Shown here: one piece after another, positions 1 through 7,139 of the stretch
Numbering within the stretch: position 1 is the stretch's first letter
Layout: each line of letters starts with the position of its first letter
Origin: Flavobacterium sp. KACC 22763
Lineage (GTDB): Bacteria; Bacteroidota; Bacteroidia; Flavobacteriales; Flavobacteriaceae
NCBI RefSeq assembly: GCF_028736155.1
Contig: NZ_CP117879.1
Coordinates: forward strand, 1,178,001-1,242,000
DNA length: 64,000 bases
Reading direction: 5' to 3'
Made by a program: the position numbers and the translations under genes
Notes under the pieces: model-generated
Databases searched by the model: none
Told to the model about the DNA's origin: nothing
Seen by the model: only the letters and a program-made list of their open reading frames with translations

Positions 1-41
1 TTTGATTAATTTTTAATATTAAACTAATTTTTATTTAGAAA

Positions 42-965
42 TTAAATAAGGTTCTTTTTGAAGAATGCCGAAAGTTCAAGAGCAGCTTCGTTTACATAAC
101 TCTGTTTATCATAAAGATCCATATGATCTGCACCTTTTACAATATATTTGGTTTTATCTGCAGATGCTGCGCGATGAAGCAAGTCATCGCTCATCCATGC
201 ACTCCCAGCGTTGCTTCCAACTACAGCAAGCAAAGGTTGTGTAAAAAAAGCTTCGGCTTTGTTGTAAGCATCATAAGAAATGATTTGGGAAAGACTTCTT
301 GCAGTGGCAAAACCCGGAGCAGTAGGATATTGGCATCGCGGAGTGTGATAATATTCCCAAGCGCCTCTTAATTCAGCATTTGGAGCATCTTCTTCTTTCA
401 TTGGAGCCAAAGGCATTGTGGCAATGGCAGCACCGCTTGCATCATTTGTTCTGGCATTTGAACCCGCAATAAGATAAGGAAGGGCATCAGCATCTTTTAC
501 ATTGTTTTCCCAGCCATTGCGAAACATAGATCCGATATTAACTGCGCTTACCATACCAACAGCTTTAATGCGATGGTCATTGATTGCTGCGTTGGCAGTA
601 TATCCCGCACCAGCACAAATACCCATAGCGCCAATATTCTGCTGATCTACATAAGGCAATGTAGTTAAATAGTCAATTACGGCGCTTACATCTTCTGTAC
701 GGATGTATGGATTTTCCAATTGGCGTGGTTCCCCAGTACTTTCTCCCTGATAGGAAGCATCGTAGGCAATGGTAAGAAATCCCATTTCTGAAAGTTTTTT
801 AGCATACAAACCTGAGGTCTGTTCTTTTACACCGCCTCCTGGATGTGAAACTACAATAGCAGTATGCTTTTTGGTTTCATTAAATCCTTCCGGAAAATTA
901 ATTACAGCTGACATTGAGATATTTCCATTGTTGCTGTTTTTGAAGCTTACTTTTTTCTGTGACAT
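42..965 (-). CDS. Alpha/beta hydrolase, dienelactone-hydrolase-like
   Basis: A 307-aa cytoplasmic alpha/beta hydrolase with no signal peptide. An HPGGG oxyanion loop lies near residue 41. The nucleophile elbow reads GICAG, with Cys117 where most esterases have Ser; this Cys nucleophile is known from the dienelactone hydrolase/YcjY group. His281 in the GADHMD motif is the likely catalytic His, with an Asp upstream (around 260). The substrate cannot be read from sequence. It lies 172 bp downstream of an AraC regulator on the same strand, with a terminator between them, so it has its own transcript, possibly controlled by that regulator. Confidence 0.85.
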   Translation of the reverse strand: MSQKKVSFKNSNNGNISMSAVINFPEGFNETKKHTAIVVSHPGGGVKEQTSGLYAKKLSEMGFLTIAYDASYQGESTGEPRQLENPYIRTEDVSAVIDYLTTLPYVDQQNIGAMGICAGAGYTANAAINDHRIKAVGMVSAVNIGSMFRNGWENNVKDADALPYLIAGSNARTNDASGAAIATMPLAPMKEEDAPNAELRGAWEYYHTPRCQYPTAPGFATARSLSQIISYDAYNKAEAFFTQPLLAVVGSNAGSAWMSDDLLHRAASADKTKYIVKGADHMDLYDKQSYVNEAALELSAFFKKNLI

Positions 966-1092
966 GATTTCTATTTGTTTAGTTTATATAACTTTTTCAT
1001 TGATACAAAGTTACATCGGTACAGAAGCTCAAAACGTAGACAGAATACTCAAAAACAGATACATTTTACTGATTCTCATTTTCAAGAATAAA

Positions 1093-1116
1093 AAAAGCAG
1101 CCGTTAAGCTGCTTTT
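1093..1116 (-). terminator. Intrinsic terminator after the AraC gene
   Basis: Perfect 9-bp stem AAAAGCAGC/GCTGCTTTT around a 6-nt loop. On the minus strand a run of six T follows. It lies 21 bp past the stop of the AraC-family gene. Confidence 0.85.
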
Positions 1117-1137
1117 GGGTATAAATGATTTCTCTTC

Positions 1138-2004
1138 TTATTGATTACGGAATACTTTAGGTGAAAGTCCCGTTTTCTTGCGAAAAAAGCGGGCAAAATA
1201 ATTTGGATAGTCAAATCCCAGACTATATGAAATTTCGCTTACAGAAAGGTTTGTATTACTTAGTTTGTCTTTTGCCAATCGGACAACAAAATCCTGAATG
1301 TGTTCACTTGGAGAACTTCCTGTAAAGTGCTTGATCAGGTCACCAAAATAATTGGGAGATAAGTTTGATTTCTGCGCAAAATAAGCCACTGACGGCAATC
1401 CCGCAATACTGTCTTCTTGATTGAAAAAATCTTCTAAGTGATTGTTGAAATCCGAAATTACCTTATGATAGATCTTGCTTCTCGTATCAAACTGGCGGTC
1501 ATAAAAGGCCTGTGTATAAGTTAGTATAAGAGTAATGTAGGAAATGATAATATCTTTAGAATAATATTGCTTTGAAAATTCATTGTATGCTTTTTTATAA
1601 AGATCCCACAATAATGCTTCTTCTTCTTTGGTTAGAAATAATGCTTCGTGATGGCTGTCATAATGGGTGAAATTATAATTTTTAGCCATCTTACTCAAAT
1701 ATTTGCCACTTACCATTATGGCATATCCTGAAGAAGGGGGAGCAATATCCCATCCTATGGAGTTGTGCGGGCAGTCCACATACATATAAGAATTCGACTG
1801 ATCTTCCAGCAGTTCCTGCTGAACCAGATTTTTATCAAATGGCGGCTTTATGGCTAAAAGGTAAAAATCGATTGTAACGGCCTCTGATTTTAGGAGAACG
1901 TTTTCTTCATTTTGAAAATTTGCAATATGAAGATCTTCATTTTTGATGCTCTTTAAATTAAGATATTTTGTAAATTCAGATATGTCCAATATTTTTTTTT
2001 CCAT
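1138..2004 (-). CDS. AraC family transcriptional regulator
   Basis: A 288-aa protein with a C-terminal double helix-turn-helix of AraC type: the region around SPNYFGDLIKHFTG and the second helix block SVSEISYSLGFDYPNYFARF followed by FRKKTGLSP. The N-terminal 170 residues form a poorly conserved sensing domain that I cannot assign. It is transcribed toward the downstream hydrolase (42-965) and may regulate it. A classic inducer-binding cupin motif is not evident. Confidence 0.88.
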   Translation of the reverse strand: MEKKILDISEFTKYLNLKSIKNEDLHIANFQNEENVLLKSEAVTIDFYLLAIKPPFDKNLVQQELLEDQSNSYMYVDCPHNSIGWDIAPPSSGYAIMVSGKYLSKMAKNYNFTHYDSHHEALFLTKEEEALLWDLYKKAYNEFSKQYYSKDIIISYITLILTYTQAFYDRQFDTRSKIYHKVISDFNNHLEDFFNQEDSIAGLPSVAYFAQKSNLSPNYFGDLIKHFTGSSPSEHIQDFVVRLAKDKLSNTNLSVSEISYSLGFDYPNYFARFFRKKTGLSPKVFRNQ

Positions 2005-2115
2005 GACAGTCTTGGATTAAGATAATGCAAAATTAGAAAATTGATTATTCATGTGAATGATACAGATCAAGGTAAAATGGATACATTTTACTGATTTAAA
2101 TTTTCACCTTTTAAG

Positions 2116-2319
2116 ATGAATTTCATCGAGAACAATGTTTCAGTAGAAAAAGCCGTTATTATTCTTTCCAAAAACGGCATTCAGGTAGATGAGAAGGTAG
2201 CTGAAATTATTTTGGAATTATTGTATTTAATATCAAAAAAATATGATAAACCAAAAGAGAAAAAAACTATATCCTTAACGGGATTTCGAACCATCGTTCA
2301 GCTTCGATTAAATCTCTGA
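2116..2319 (+). CDS. Small helical protein, paralogue of two other small ORFs in the window
   Basis: A 67-aa ORF of unknown function. Residues about 8-42 align with the 63- and 61-aa products at 8954-9145 and 21393-21578. The shared pattern is a Lys-Ala pair, a KNG/KEG turn, then a V..AEIIL/AEEIL helix rich in Leu and Lys. The last 20 residues diverge. It lies just left of the island boundary repeat. Recurrence of the family supports a real gene; the exact start (ATG 2116) is the only good candidate. Confidence 0.55.
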   Translation: MNFIENNVSVEKAVIILSKNGIQVDEKVAEIILELLYLISKKYDKPKEKKTISLTGFRTIVQLRLNL

Positions 2320-2437
2320 TAGCACCACTTTAAGACTGTTTATTTCAAACAGACTAAGAATTTCTTGTGAAAAAATCTAACCATAGAATGTTAGGTTGTA
2401 TAGGCTTGAAAAATCCACACATTAGGGCATAAAAAAA

Positions 2438-2462
2438 GAGACAACTATTTGATAGTTGTCTC
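2438..2462 (-). terminator. Hairpin terminator beside the tRNA-3'-end copy
   Basis: Perfect 10-bp stem GAGACAACTA/TAGTTGTCTC with a 5-nt loop, followed on the minus strand by seven T. No minus-strand gene lies just to its right. Instead a copy of the tRNA-Arg 3' end does (2468-2482), so this is arranged exactly like a tRNA terminator. Confidence 0.75.
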
Positions 2463-2467
2463 CTTAA

Positions 2468-2482
2468 GTGACCTCGACAGGA
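2468..2482 (-). other. Candidate attachment site (15-bp copy of tRNA-Arg 3' end)
   Basis: GTGACCTCGACAGGA is identical to 24095-24109, which covers the acceptor stem and part of the T arm of the tRNA-Arg(ACG) gene. A hairpin terminator lies on its left, as beside a real tRNA. This is the arrangement expected of the distal att copy left by a tRNA-targeting integrative element. The match is short and no integrase is present. Confidence 0.5.
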
Positions 2483-2757
2483 CAAATTACAACATCATTT
2501 TTGGAAGATTTGAAGAAATTGGCTTACTACATGTAATGTCTGTCTTTCATTGGCTGTGTAAATTTGGTTTAGATGTCCTGTTGGGGATTGATGCAAAAAT
2601 TATACAAACTCAATTGGTTCATCGCATTAAGCTAATATATAAATTTACAAAATTTATGGAGGATTTTAGAAGAATGTTTTAAGTTAAGGAAGGATTGTCT
2701 TTCTTTGGCTCTATGAATTACTTTATGCTATTTAGGTTTTGTGGCACAAATGTAATC
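2477..2757 (+). repeat. Dispersed repeat, copy 1
   Basis: About 280 bp similar to 21797-22092, and over its first 120 bp to 9363-9490. It starts with GACAGGACAAATTACAACAT and includes GGTTTAGATGTCCTGT at 2566-2581. In one frame it reads ...QITTSFLEDLKKLAYYM then stop, and about 150 bp later a related stretch YKFTKFMEDFRRMF then stop, so it may be a decayed coding sequence. With the terminator at 2438 it fills most of the gene-free stretch 2320-2905. Confidence 0.75.
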
Positions 2758-2905
2758 CCTCTCAATTATGCTGCATAAGAAAAAATTGATAATGGAGATT
2801 GCCGTTCTTTTCTTTTCTCTACGTTGCTTGTAAAGTTGTTAGTTTGGTATATTTTAGAGATTGCCTGTGTAAAATTCCTATATTAGTAACTTTAAAGATC
2901 ATCAA

Positions 2906-3619
2906 ATGGAAATTAGAACTGATTTAGAACGTCTTTTATGGCATGAGACAGGACATCTATGTGTAGACCTTATAGAAATTGAATACAGTCCTGATTTTTT
3001 AGTTGATGACCTGTGGGCGAATTATCATGCAATTGCAATTTCCAAGCATAAATGGGAGGGAGGAGTAAGGATGCTTCCTTCGATCCAATATGATGTTTTG
3101 CTGCAGGATGATGATAAAACTTCATTTGCGCTGCTGGGGCTGATTTCAGGCTGTGTTTTTCAAACGTTGTATTTAAAAGAATTCCTAAAGGATGCTGATG
3201 TTGGCTTTGAGGATTGTTTTTGTATGCAGCAAAAGTGTGGTGGAAGGGGAGATATCATGTCCTTTCTGGGAATAACCTCCTTAATAAGGAGAAAGTATGG
3301 TTTAAACAGGGACTTCATACAGTTTATCGAAAGGGAGCTGCAGCATATTTATTACGATATTATTACCAAAAATCAAGAATTTTTAGGTGAGCTCCAGAGT
3401 TTGATAAGCAACTACACAGCAATCGTTTATGATGTATATGAACAGTCGGAGAATAAGGACAAGTTTCAATATTCCCTCAAAGGGAAATACCTCGATTCAT
3501 TAAAAGAAGAGGTTTTTAAGCTAATGAAAGGGACAGGCTTCTACGATGCGGTTAAAGAACTTAAAGAATCCATTAAAGAGAAAATGACCGAAGTTCAAAA
3601 AAGAAGTACATCAAGCTAA
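2906..3619 (+). CDS. M41-like metallopeptidase domain protein
   Basis: A 237-aa cytoplasmic protein. HETGH at residues 13-17 fits the HExxH zinc motif, followed by a hydrophobic helix ALLGLISGCVFQTLYL. A GGRGDI motif with Asp116 sits where M41 (FtsH-type) peptidases place the third zinc ligand. There is no AAA domain or membrane anchor. The C-terminal third is helical and charged. It is followed after 24 bp by a 126-aa partner, so the two probably form an operon. Family assignment rests on motifs only. Confidence 0.55.
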   Translation: MEIRTDLERLLWHETGHLCVDLIEIEYSPDFLVDDLWANYHAIAISKHKWEGGVRMLPSIQYDVLLQDDDKTSFALLGLISGCVFQTLYLKEFLKDADVGFEDCFCMQQKCGGRGDIMSFLGITSLIRRKYGLNRDFIQFIERELQHIYYDIITKNQEFLGELQSLISNYTAIVYDVYEQSENKDKFQYSLKGKYLDSLKEEVFKLMKGTGFYDAVKELKESIKEKMTEVQKRSTSS

Positions 3620-3643
3620 ATTAAAGAATAATAAATAAATACA

Positions 3644-4024
3644 ATGGATAGAATAGAATTAGGAAATGATATCAATGAATGGCTGGAAGAATATTTGAAA
3701 ACAGTCGAAGAGAAATTAGCATCGTTATCGAGGGCTGAGTTAATCAGCGAAATGAAAAACTTGGAATCTGCATACACGGACCAACAATTAGAAAAATTCC
3801 CTGATAAGGTAATGATTTCTTCCTTAAAGGCGAACTGCAAGCATGCTTCAGTTATTGATGCGTATGTAATATTGGATCAACTTCGAAATAATGCAAGTGA
3901 TGCTGTTATTCTAAATTCTGTTTCAGGGATGATCCAAACAATTTCAAAAGCGAAAGTGGATGAAAAGACTAGAGAAATGAATGCAGAATTTATGGAAAAA
4001 CTAAGGGAACATGAAGAGGAATAA
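3644..4024 (+). CDS. Hypothetical protein, partner of the M41-like peptidase
   Basis: A 126-aa acidic protein that I do not recognise. It has no signal peptide or membrane segment and is predicted largely helical: an N-terminal amphipathic segment with LEEYLKTVEEKLASLSRAEL and a charged C-terminal helix ending in EKLREHEEE. It lies 24 bp downstream of the peptidase-like gene on the same strand, which suggests co-expression. Confidence 0.6.
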   Translation: MDRIELGNDINEWLEEYLKTVEEKLASLSRAELISEMKNLESAYTDQQLEKFPDKVMISSLKANCKHASVIDAYVILDQLRNNASDAVILNSVSGMIQTISKAKVDEKTREMNAEFMEKLREHEEE

Positions 4025-4175
4025 AATTGCAGGAATGAAGTGATATGCCCAATACCAGCAATTTTAGCTAACAATTATAGTGTTTTGTATAACTGATTAT
4101 ACAGGGGGAAATTAAGCTTGCGCCAGTGTCATATTATCATTAAAATTTAGCAGATAAATCCTGCTTCTTGAATAT

Positions 4176-4202
4176 AAAAGAAGACTGTGACGGTCTTCTT
4201 TT
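4176..4202. terminator. Bidirectional terminator between converging genes
   Basis: 10-bp stem AAAAGAAGAC/GTCTTCTTTT with a 7-nt loop. A/T runs on both sides allow it to serve the plus-strand 126-aa gene and the minus-strand ImmA gene. Confidence 0.75.
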
Positions 4203-4242
4203 ATAATATATTATGACAGATGTAATAGAACAGATAAAAAAA

Positions 4243-5157
4243 TTATTGTAAAATTATTTTAGTTCTAGCTCTATTTTTTTCACCTTTTGGAAAAAAAAAC
4301 ACAAAACTGTTATAAGTATTATTAAAGAAATGATAGCTTGCTTTTAGGTCTTCTCCTTCTTTTGTGTTTAAAGAAATTACGCCATTTTCATGAAATTTCT
4401 TTTTAAACTTAAAGTCTTGAACAAAAGACCATTTAAATCCAAATTCATCTGGAAGTTGTAGTTCACCAAACTCTTCTAGGAATTTTTTTGAGTAAAATAA
4501 ATCTCTCGTAGTCAATGTATTTACAAAACCATTTTTATTTACTGGATGGTTTAAAACAAGTAAAGCACATCTGTTTTTTGATTGTAGAACATAATTTCTA
4601 AATGAGGAATGTACAGATGCGCCAAATTTTTTACTTATTGCCATAACAGCTCCTAGTCCTAAACTTAACTTTTCGCACTCTTCTAGAAATCGATCATGTT
4701 GAAATAGTGTTAATGATGCGAAATAGTTAGCTTCTGCTTCAAATTGTTCATCATACTCTTCACTTAAAGTTTCATCGTTATCTAAAGCTAAGATGATTTC
4801 ATTTTGCCATGACAAAACACCATGACCAATTTCATGTAATTTTACAAAATTCTTTTTGCCAAGATTTTTATCAAGCTCTGCATCAATGTATATAGTTTTC
4901 TCTTCTCGATAGAAAAAACCTTTTATTTTCGAAAGAGCATGCATTAGGGCTTTTTTGGAAGGATCAACTAGTTTTTCTTTGAATGAGTCAAAAAAAGAAT
5001 CGTCAATATTCTGTAAGTCTATTTTGTTATCAAGCGCAAAATCGGAATATGATAAAATTTTGTCTACTGGTGTAGGGAAGATATCGAAAGATTTACTTTC
5101 TTTTAAAATATTATGTGATATTTTTTCAATTTCTTTACGAGTAAAATCATCTATCAT
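4243..5157 (-). CDS. ImmA/IrrE family metallo-endopeptidase
   Basis: A 304-aa protein with the zinc motif HEIGH in the context KLHEIGHGVLSWQ, then an acidic stretch and EAEANYFAS, which supplies the third ligand Glu; this layout is typical of ImmA/IrrE (COG2856). In characterised systems such peptidases cleave a partner XRE repressor in response to stress. Here the start codon overlaps the stop of the XRE gene by 4 nt, which strongly supports a functional pair. The C-terminal 100 residues are a variable, possibly sensory, region. Confidence 0.85.
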   Translation of the reverse strand: MIDDFTRKEIEKISHNILKESKSFDIFPTPVDKILSYSDFALDNKIDLQNIDDSFFDSFKEKLVDPSKKALMHALSKIKGFFYREEKTIYIDAELDKNLGKKNFVKLHEIGHGVLSWQNEIILALDNDETLSEEYDEQFEAEANYFASLTLFQHDRFLEECEKLSLGLGAVMAISKKFGASVHSSFRNYVLQSKNRCALLVLNHPVNKNGFVNTLTTRDLFYSKKFLEEFGELQLPDEFGFKWSFVQDFKFKKKFHENGVISLNTKEGEDLKASYHFFNNTYNSFVFFFPKGEKNRARTKIILQ

Positions 5158-5510
5158 ATATTACTTTTACGTGATTTAATAAATTCTAAATATTTTAAAA
5201 CATCATTTCTTTCTTCTTCCGTTAGGTCTTCTGCTCGAAAAGCTATTTTTTGAGCAAAGCTTAAATTAATTTCTTCTTGGTGGGCTTCTTTCTTATCTAT
5301 CATTTTTGCATTTGAAAGAAGTGTTTTTAGGGACACTTTATATAAAGATGATAGTTTTGATAAGATATTAACTGATGGGTTTTTAATCTTATCATTTTCT
5401 AGCTGGCTAAGATAAGCATTAGAAATATCTGTCATTTCTTCTACTTGTCTCAATGTAAGCCCTACATTTTTTCTTGCATCTTTTAAAGATGCTCCTAGTG
5501 AACTCATCAT
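5154..5510 (-). CDS. XRE family transcriptional regulator
   Basis: A 118-aa repressor-like protein. The N-terminal HTH_3 domain spans about residues 5-60: LKDARKNVGLTLRQVEEMTD, then ISNAYLSQLENDK. The C-terminal tail contains LTEEERNDVLKYLEFI and may be the segment recognised by the downstream ImmA peptidase. Two adjacent ATG codons (5510 and 5507) are possible starts. An inverted repeat in its own promoter suggests autoregulation, and a related half site lies in the divergent promoter that faces the Ubl operon. Confidence 0.87.
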   Translation of the reverse strand: MMSSLGASLKDARKNVGLTLRQVEEMTDISNAYLSQLENDKIKNPSVNILSKLSSLYKVSLKTLLSNAKMIDKKEAHQEEINLSFAQKIAFRAEDLTEEERNDVLKYLEFIKSRKSNI

Positions 5511-5521
5511 TGTTTTTTTTG

Positions 5522-5556
5522 CAAATATACATTATTTGCTTAATATACCAAGCAAA
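5522..5556 (-). promoter_or_regulatory. Promoter and operator of the XRE-ImmA operon
   Basis: On the minus strand TATATTTG (5522-5529) fits the -7 element, with TTG (5549-5551) 19 bp upstream. The inverted repeat TTTGCTT-N8-AAGCAAA (5535-5541 and 5550-5556) covers the spacer and the -33 element, as an autorepressor site would. Confidence 0.65.
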
Positions 5557-5589
5557 ATTCTAATCTAAATCTAAATTTATAAAAAATAC

Positions 5590-5621
5590 TTGCTTGATAT
5601 ATTTAGATTTTTATATATTTG
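5590..5621 (+). promoter_or_regulatory. Divergent promoter facing the Ubl operon
   Basis: TTG (5590-5592), 21 bp, TATATTTG (5614-5621) matches the Bacteroidetes consensus on the plus strand. The -33 region contains TTGCTTGATATA, nearly the same as the half site TTGCTTAATATA of the XRE operator. Transcription from here would give a leader of about 380 nt before the first Ubl-system gene. No closer promoter fitting the consensus was seen. Confidence 0.55.
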
Positions 5622-5746
5622 CAGAGTAAACTTTTAAAATTATTACTTAATAATTTTAGTTTTATCCATGGTAATGTGAAAATAAGGCAGGAACTAGAAT
5701 TACGAATAAATAATGATAACAATTAAATAAAAAGAGCTGATAAAAG

Positions 5747-5856
5747 AAAAAACCCAGAACCGTTTGCACCGGCGCTGGGCTACATTACGAGGAAATAAAG
5801 TTTTGACGGACTTCTCATTGACAGGCTTATCACCTAGGTCAACCTCTTATCTCGTG
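5747..5856 (-). ncRNA. Predicted small RNA of about 110 nt
   Basis: It starts just after an excellent promoter and ends at an intrinsic terminator. From the 5' end: ACGAG can pair with CTCGT about 65 nt later, enclosing a stem-loop in which TTGAC pairs with GTCAA and AGG with CCT around TGATAAG. The RNA ends with CCCAG...CTGGG followed by six T. No convincing ORF fits. It does not match 6S, SRP RNA, tmRNA or RNase P as far as I can judge. It is antisense to the leader of the Ubl operon and lies between that operon and XRE/ImmA. Confidence 0.65.
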
Positions 5857-5860
5857 GTTA

Positions 5861-5890
5861 CAAAGTTAAACGTTTATTTAAACTGTACAA
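5861..5890 (-). promoter_or_regulatory. Promoter of the predicted small RNA
   Basis: On the minus strand TTG (5888-5890), 19 bp, TAACTTTG (5861-5868) is a near-ideal Bacteroidetes housekeeping promoter. It predicts a transcript start near 5856. Confidence 0.7.
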
Positions 5891-5962
5891 GTAATCCCGA
5901 AGATTTTGCACTGTAGTAAAATAAAACATACTCCTTTACTACAGAATCTATGGAGATTACTT
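5889..5962 (+). repeat. Nested inverted repeats in the Ubl operon leader
   Basis: Outer arms AAGTAATC (5889-5896) and GATTACTT (5955-5962) enclose perfect 10-bp arms CTGTAGTAAA (5911-5920) and TTTACTACAG (5935-5944). A T-rich run follows on the plus strand, so in RNA this could act as an attenuator or terminator about 45 nt before the first Ubl gene. As DNA it could be an operator. Confidence 0.6.
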
Positions 5963-6005
5963 TTTGTATTTTTTATTAATGTCGAAAGACTAAAACGTAA
6001 AGACT

Positions 6006-7139
6006 ATGTCACAAGAATATAGATTAAACGATAAAAACTTTGAATCTCAAGATTCAAAAATCACTGGAATGCAAATCCTTCAAAGAGCCGGATTGGTTCC
6101 AGTAGAAGATTATGAACTTCTAATTAAGGTCAATGAAAATGGTTTTGAGCCTATTCAACTTTCAGAAATCATTGATTTAAGAGCACCTGGTTTGGAAGGC
6201 TTTTACTCCAGACCCTATGACAAATTAATCATCTATGTTGATGATGCCGCAGTGCAGGTTTCAGAATCATTTATGACACCGAACAAAATCCTTGCAGCTG
6301 CAGGAAAAGTAGTAAAAGACTTTTATCTAGTACAGCGTGAGGGGGAAATTGAAATTGGGTATAAAAACGATCGTGAGCATAAGGTAGCGATAAAAAACGG
6401 TGCAAGGTTTGTATCTTACGAAGTTGAAATCATCGATGTCCACGAGCATTGCCACAATGGACAACCTGTACCTCCAGACTGCAAGTACAGAATAAGCATC
6501 GATCGTGAGCCATATGTGGTTGACGATGCTTGTTTAACCGGTAGAGAGATATTGTTGCTAACTAATAAAACTCCTCCTGATAGATTTCAGCTGCGTCAGA
6601 AATTTAAAGATGGCAGCGTTGTGACCATTGCAAATGACCAGAAGGTTTGTTTTACAGATCCTGGAATTGAAAAATTTAAAACTATTCCACTGGATCAAAC
6701 CGAAGGCGAGCCAAGAAAGTTGCGTTTTGAATTTGATCTGCTTGACGAAGATCAGGCATTTCTTTCTGGTCTGAAATTACCTTTTGAAACGGCTAAATTA
6801 GGACAGGAAAACTGGGTGTTAATTCATAATTATCCAATTCCGGAAGGTTATAATGTAGCCACTGCATCTATGGGAATCAGGATGGTCGGCGGATATCCAA
6901 CGGCAGGTCTTGATATGGTTTATTTTTTTCCTGCTTTAAGCAGGGTAGATGGCAAGCCAATTGGTGCGCTGACACCGCATGCATTGGACGGAAAGTCTTA
7001 TCAGCAGTGGTCAAGACATCGTACCCCTGCAAATCCATGGAGGCCGCAAGTTGATAATTTGAGCACCCATGTTCCTCTGGCGGATTTTTGGCTGGAAAAT
7101 GAATTCATAAAAAGACCAGGTCATGCTATATCAGCTTAG
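6006..7139 (+). CDS. Poly-ubiquitin-like protein fused to an E2-like domain
   Basis: A 377-aa protein. Three beta-grasp-like repeats of the multiubiquitin family occur at about residues 5-70, 73-140 and 160-227. Repeat 1 shows TGMQILQRAGL, then ELLIKVNENG and IIDL; repeat 2 has TPNKILAAAG; repeat 3 has TGREILLLTNK. Residues about 237-377 match the prokaryotic E2 family E fold: ENWVLIHNYPIPEGYN, GGYPTAGLDMVYFFPAL, QQWSRHR and the THVPLADFWL helix. All four cysteines (149, 159, 176, 215) lie before the E2-like part, so it lacks the usual E2 catalytic Cys. There is no C-terminal Gly-Gly. The stop overlaps the E1 gene by 17 nt. The fold assignments come from motif memory and should be confirmed by profile search. 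Confidence 0.8.
   Translation: MSQEYRLNDKNFESQDSKITGMQILQRAGLVPVEDYELLIKVNENGFEPIQLSEIIDLRAPGLEGFYSRPYDKLIIYVDDAAVQVSESFMTPNKILAAAGKVVKDFYLVQREGEIEIGYKNDREHKVAIKNGARFVSYEVEIIDVHEHCHNGQPVPPDCKYRISIDREPYVVDDACLTGREILLLTNKTPPDRFQLRQKFKDGSVVTIANDQKVCFTDPGIEKFKTIPLDQTEGEPRKLRFEFDLLDEDQAFLSGLKLPFETAKLGQENWVLIHNYPIPEGYNVATASMGIRMVGGYPTAGLDMVYFFPALSRVDGKPIGALTPHALDGKSYQQWSRHRTPANPWRPQVDNLSTHVPLADFWLENEFIKRPGHAISA

Noticed and set aside
2449..2682. 77-codon open frame across the dispersed repeat
   Set aside because: It begins inside a terminator stem and runs through the repeat in a frame not kept in the other copies.
5747..5856. Retron msr/msd or group II intron RNA
   Set aside because: No reverse transcriptase gene is nearby, and no branched-G or inverted a1/a2 arrangement was found.
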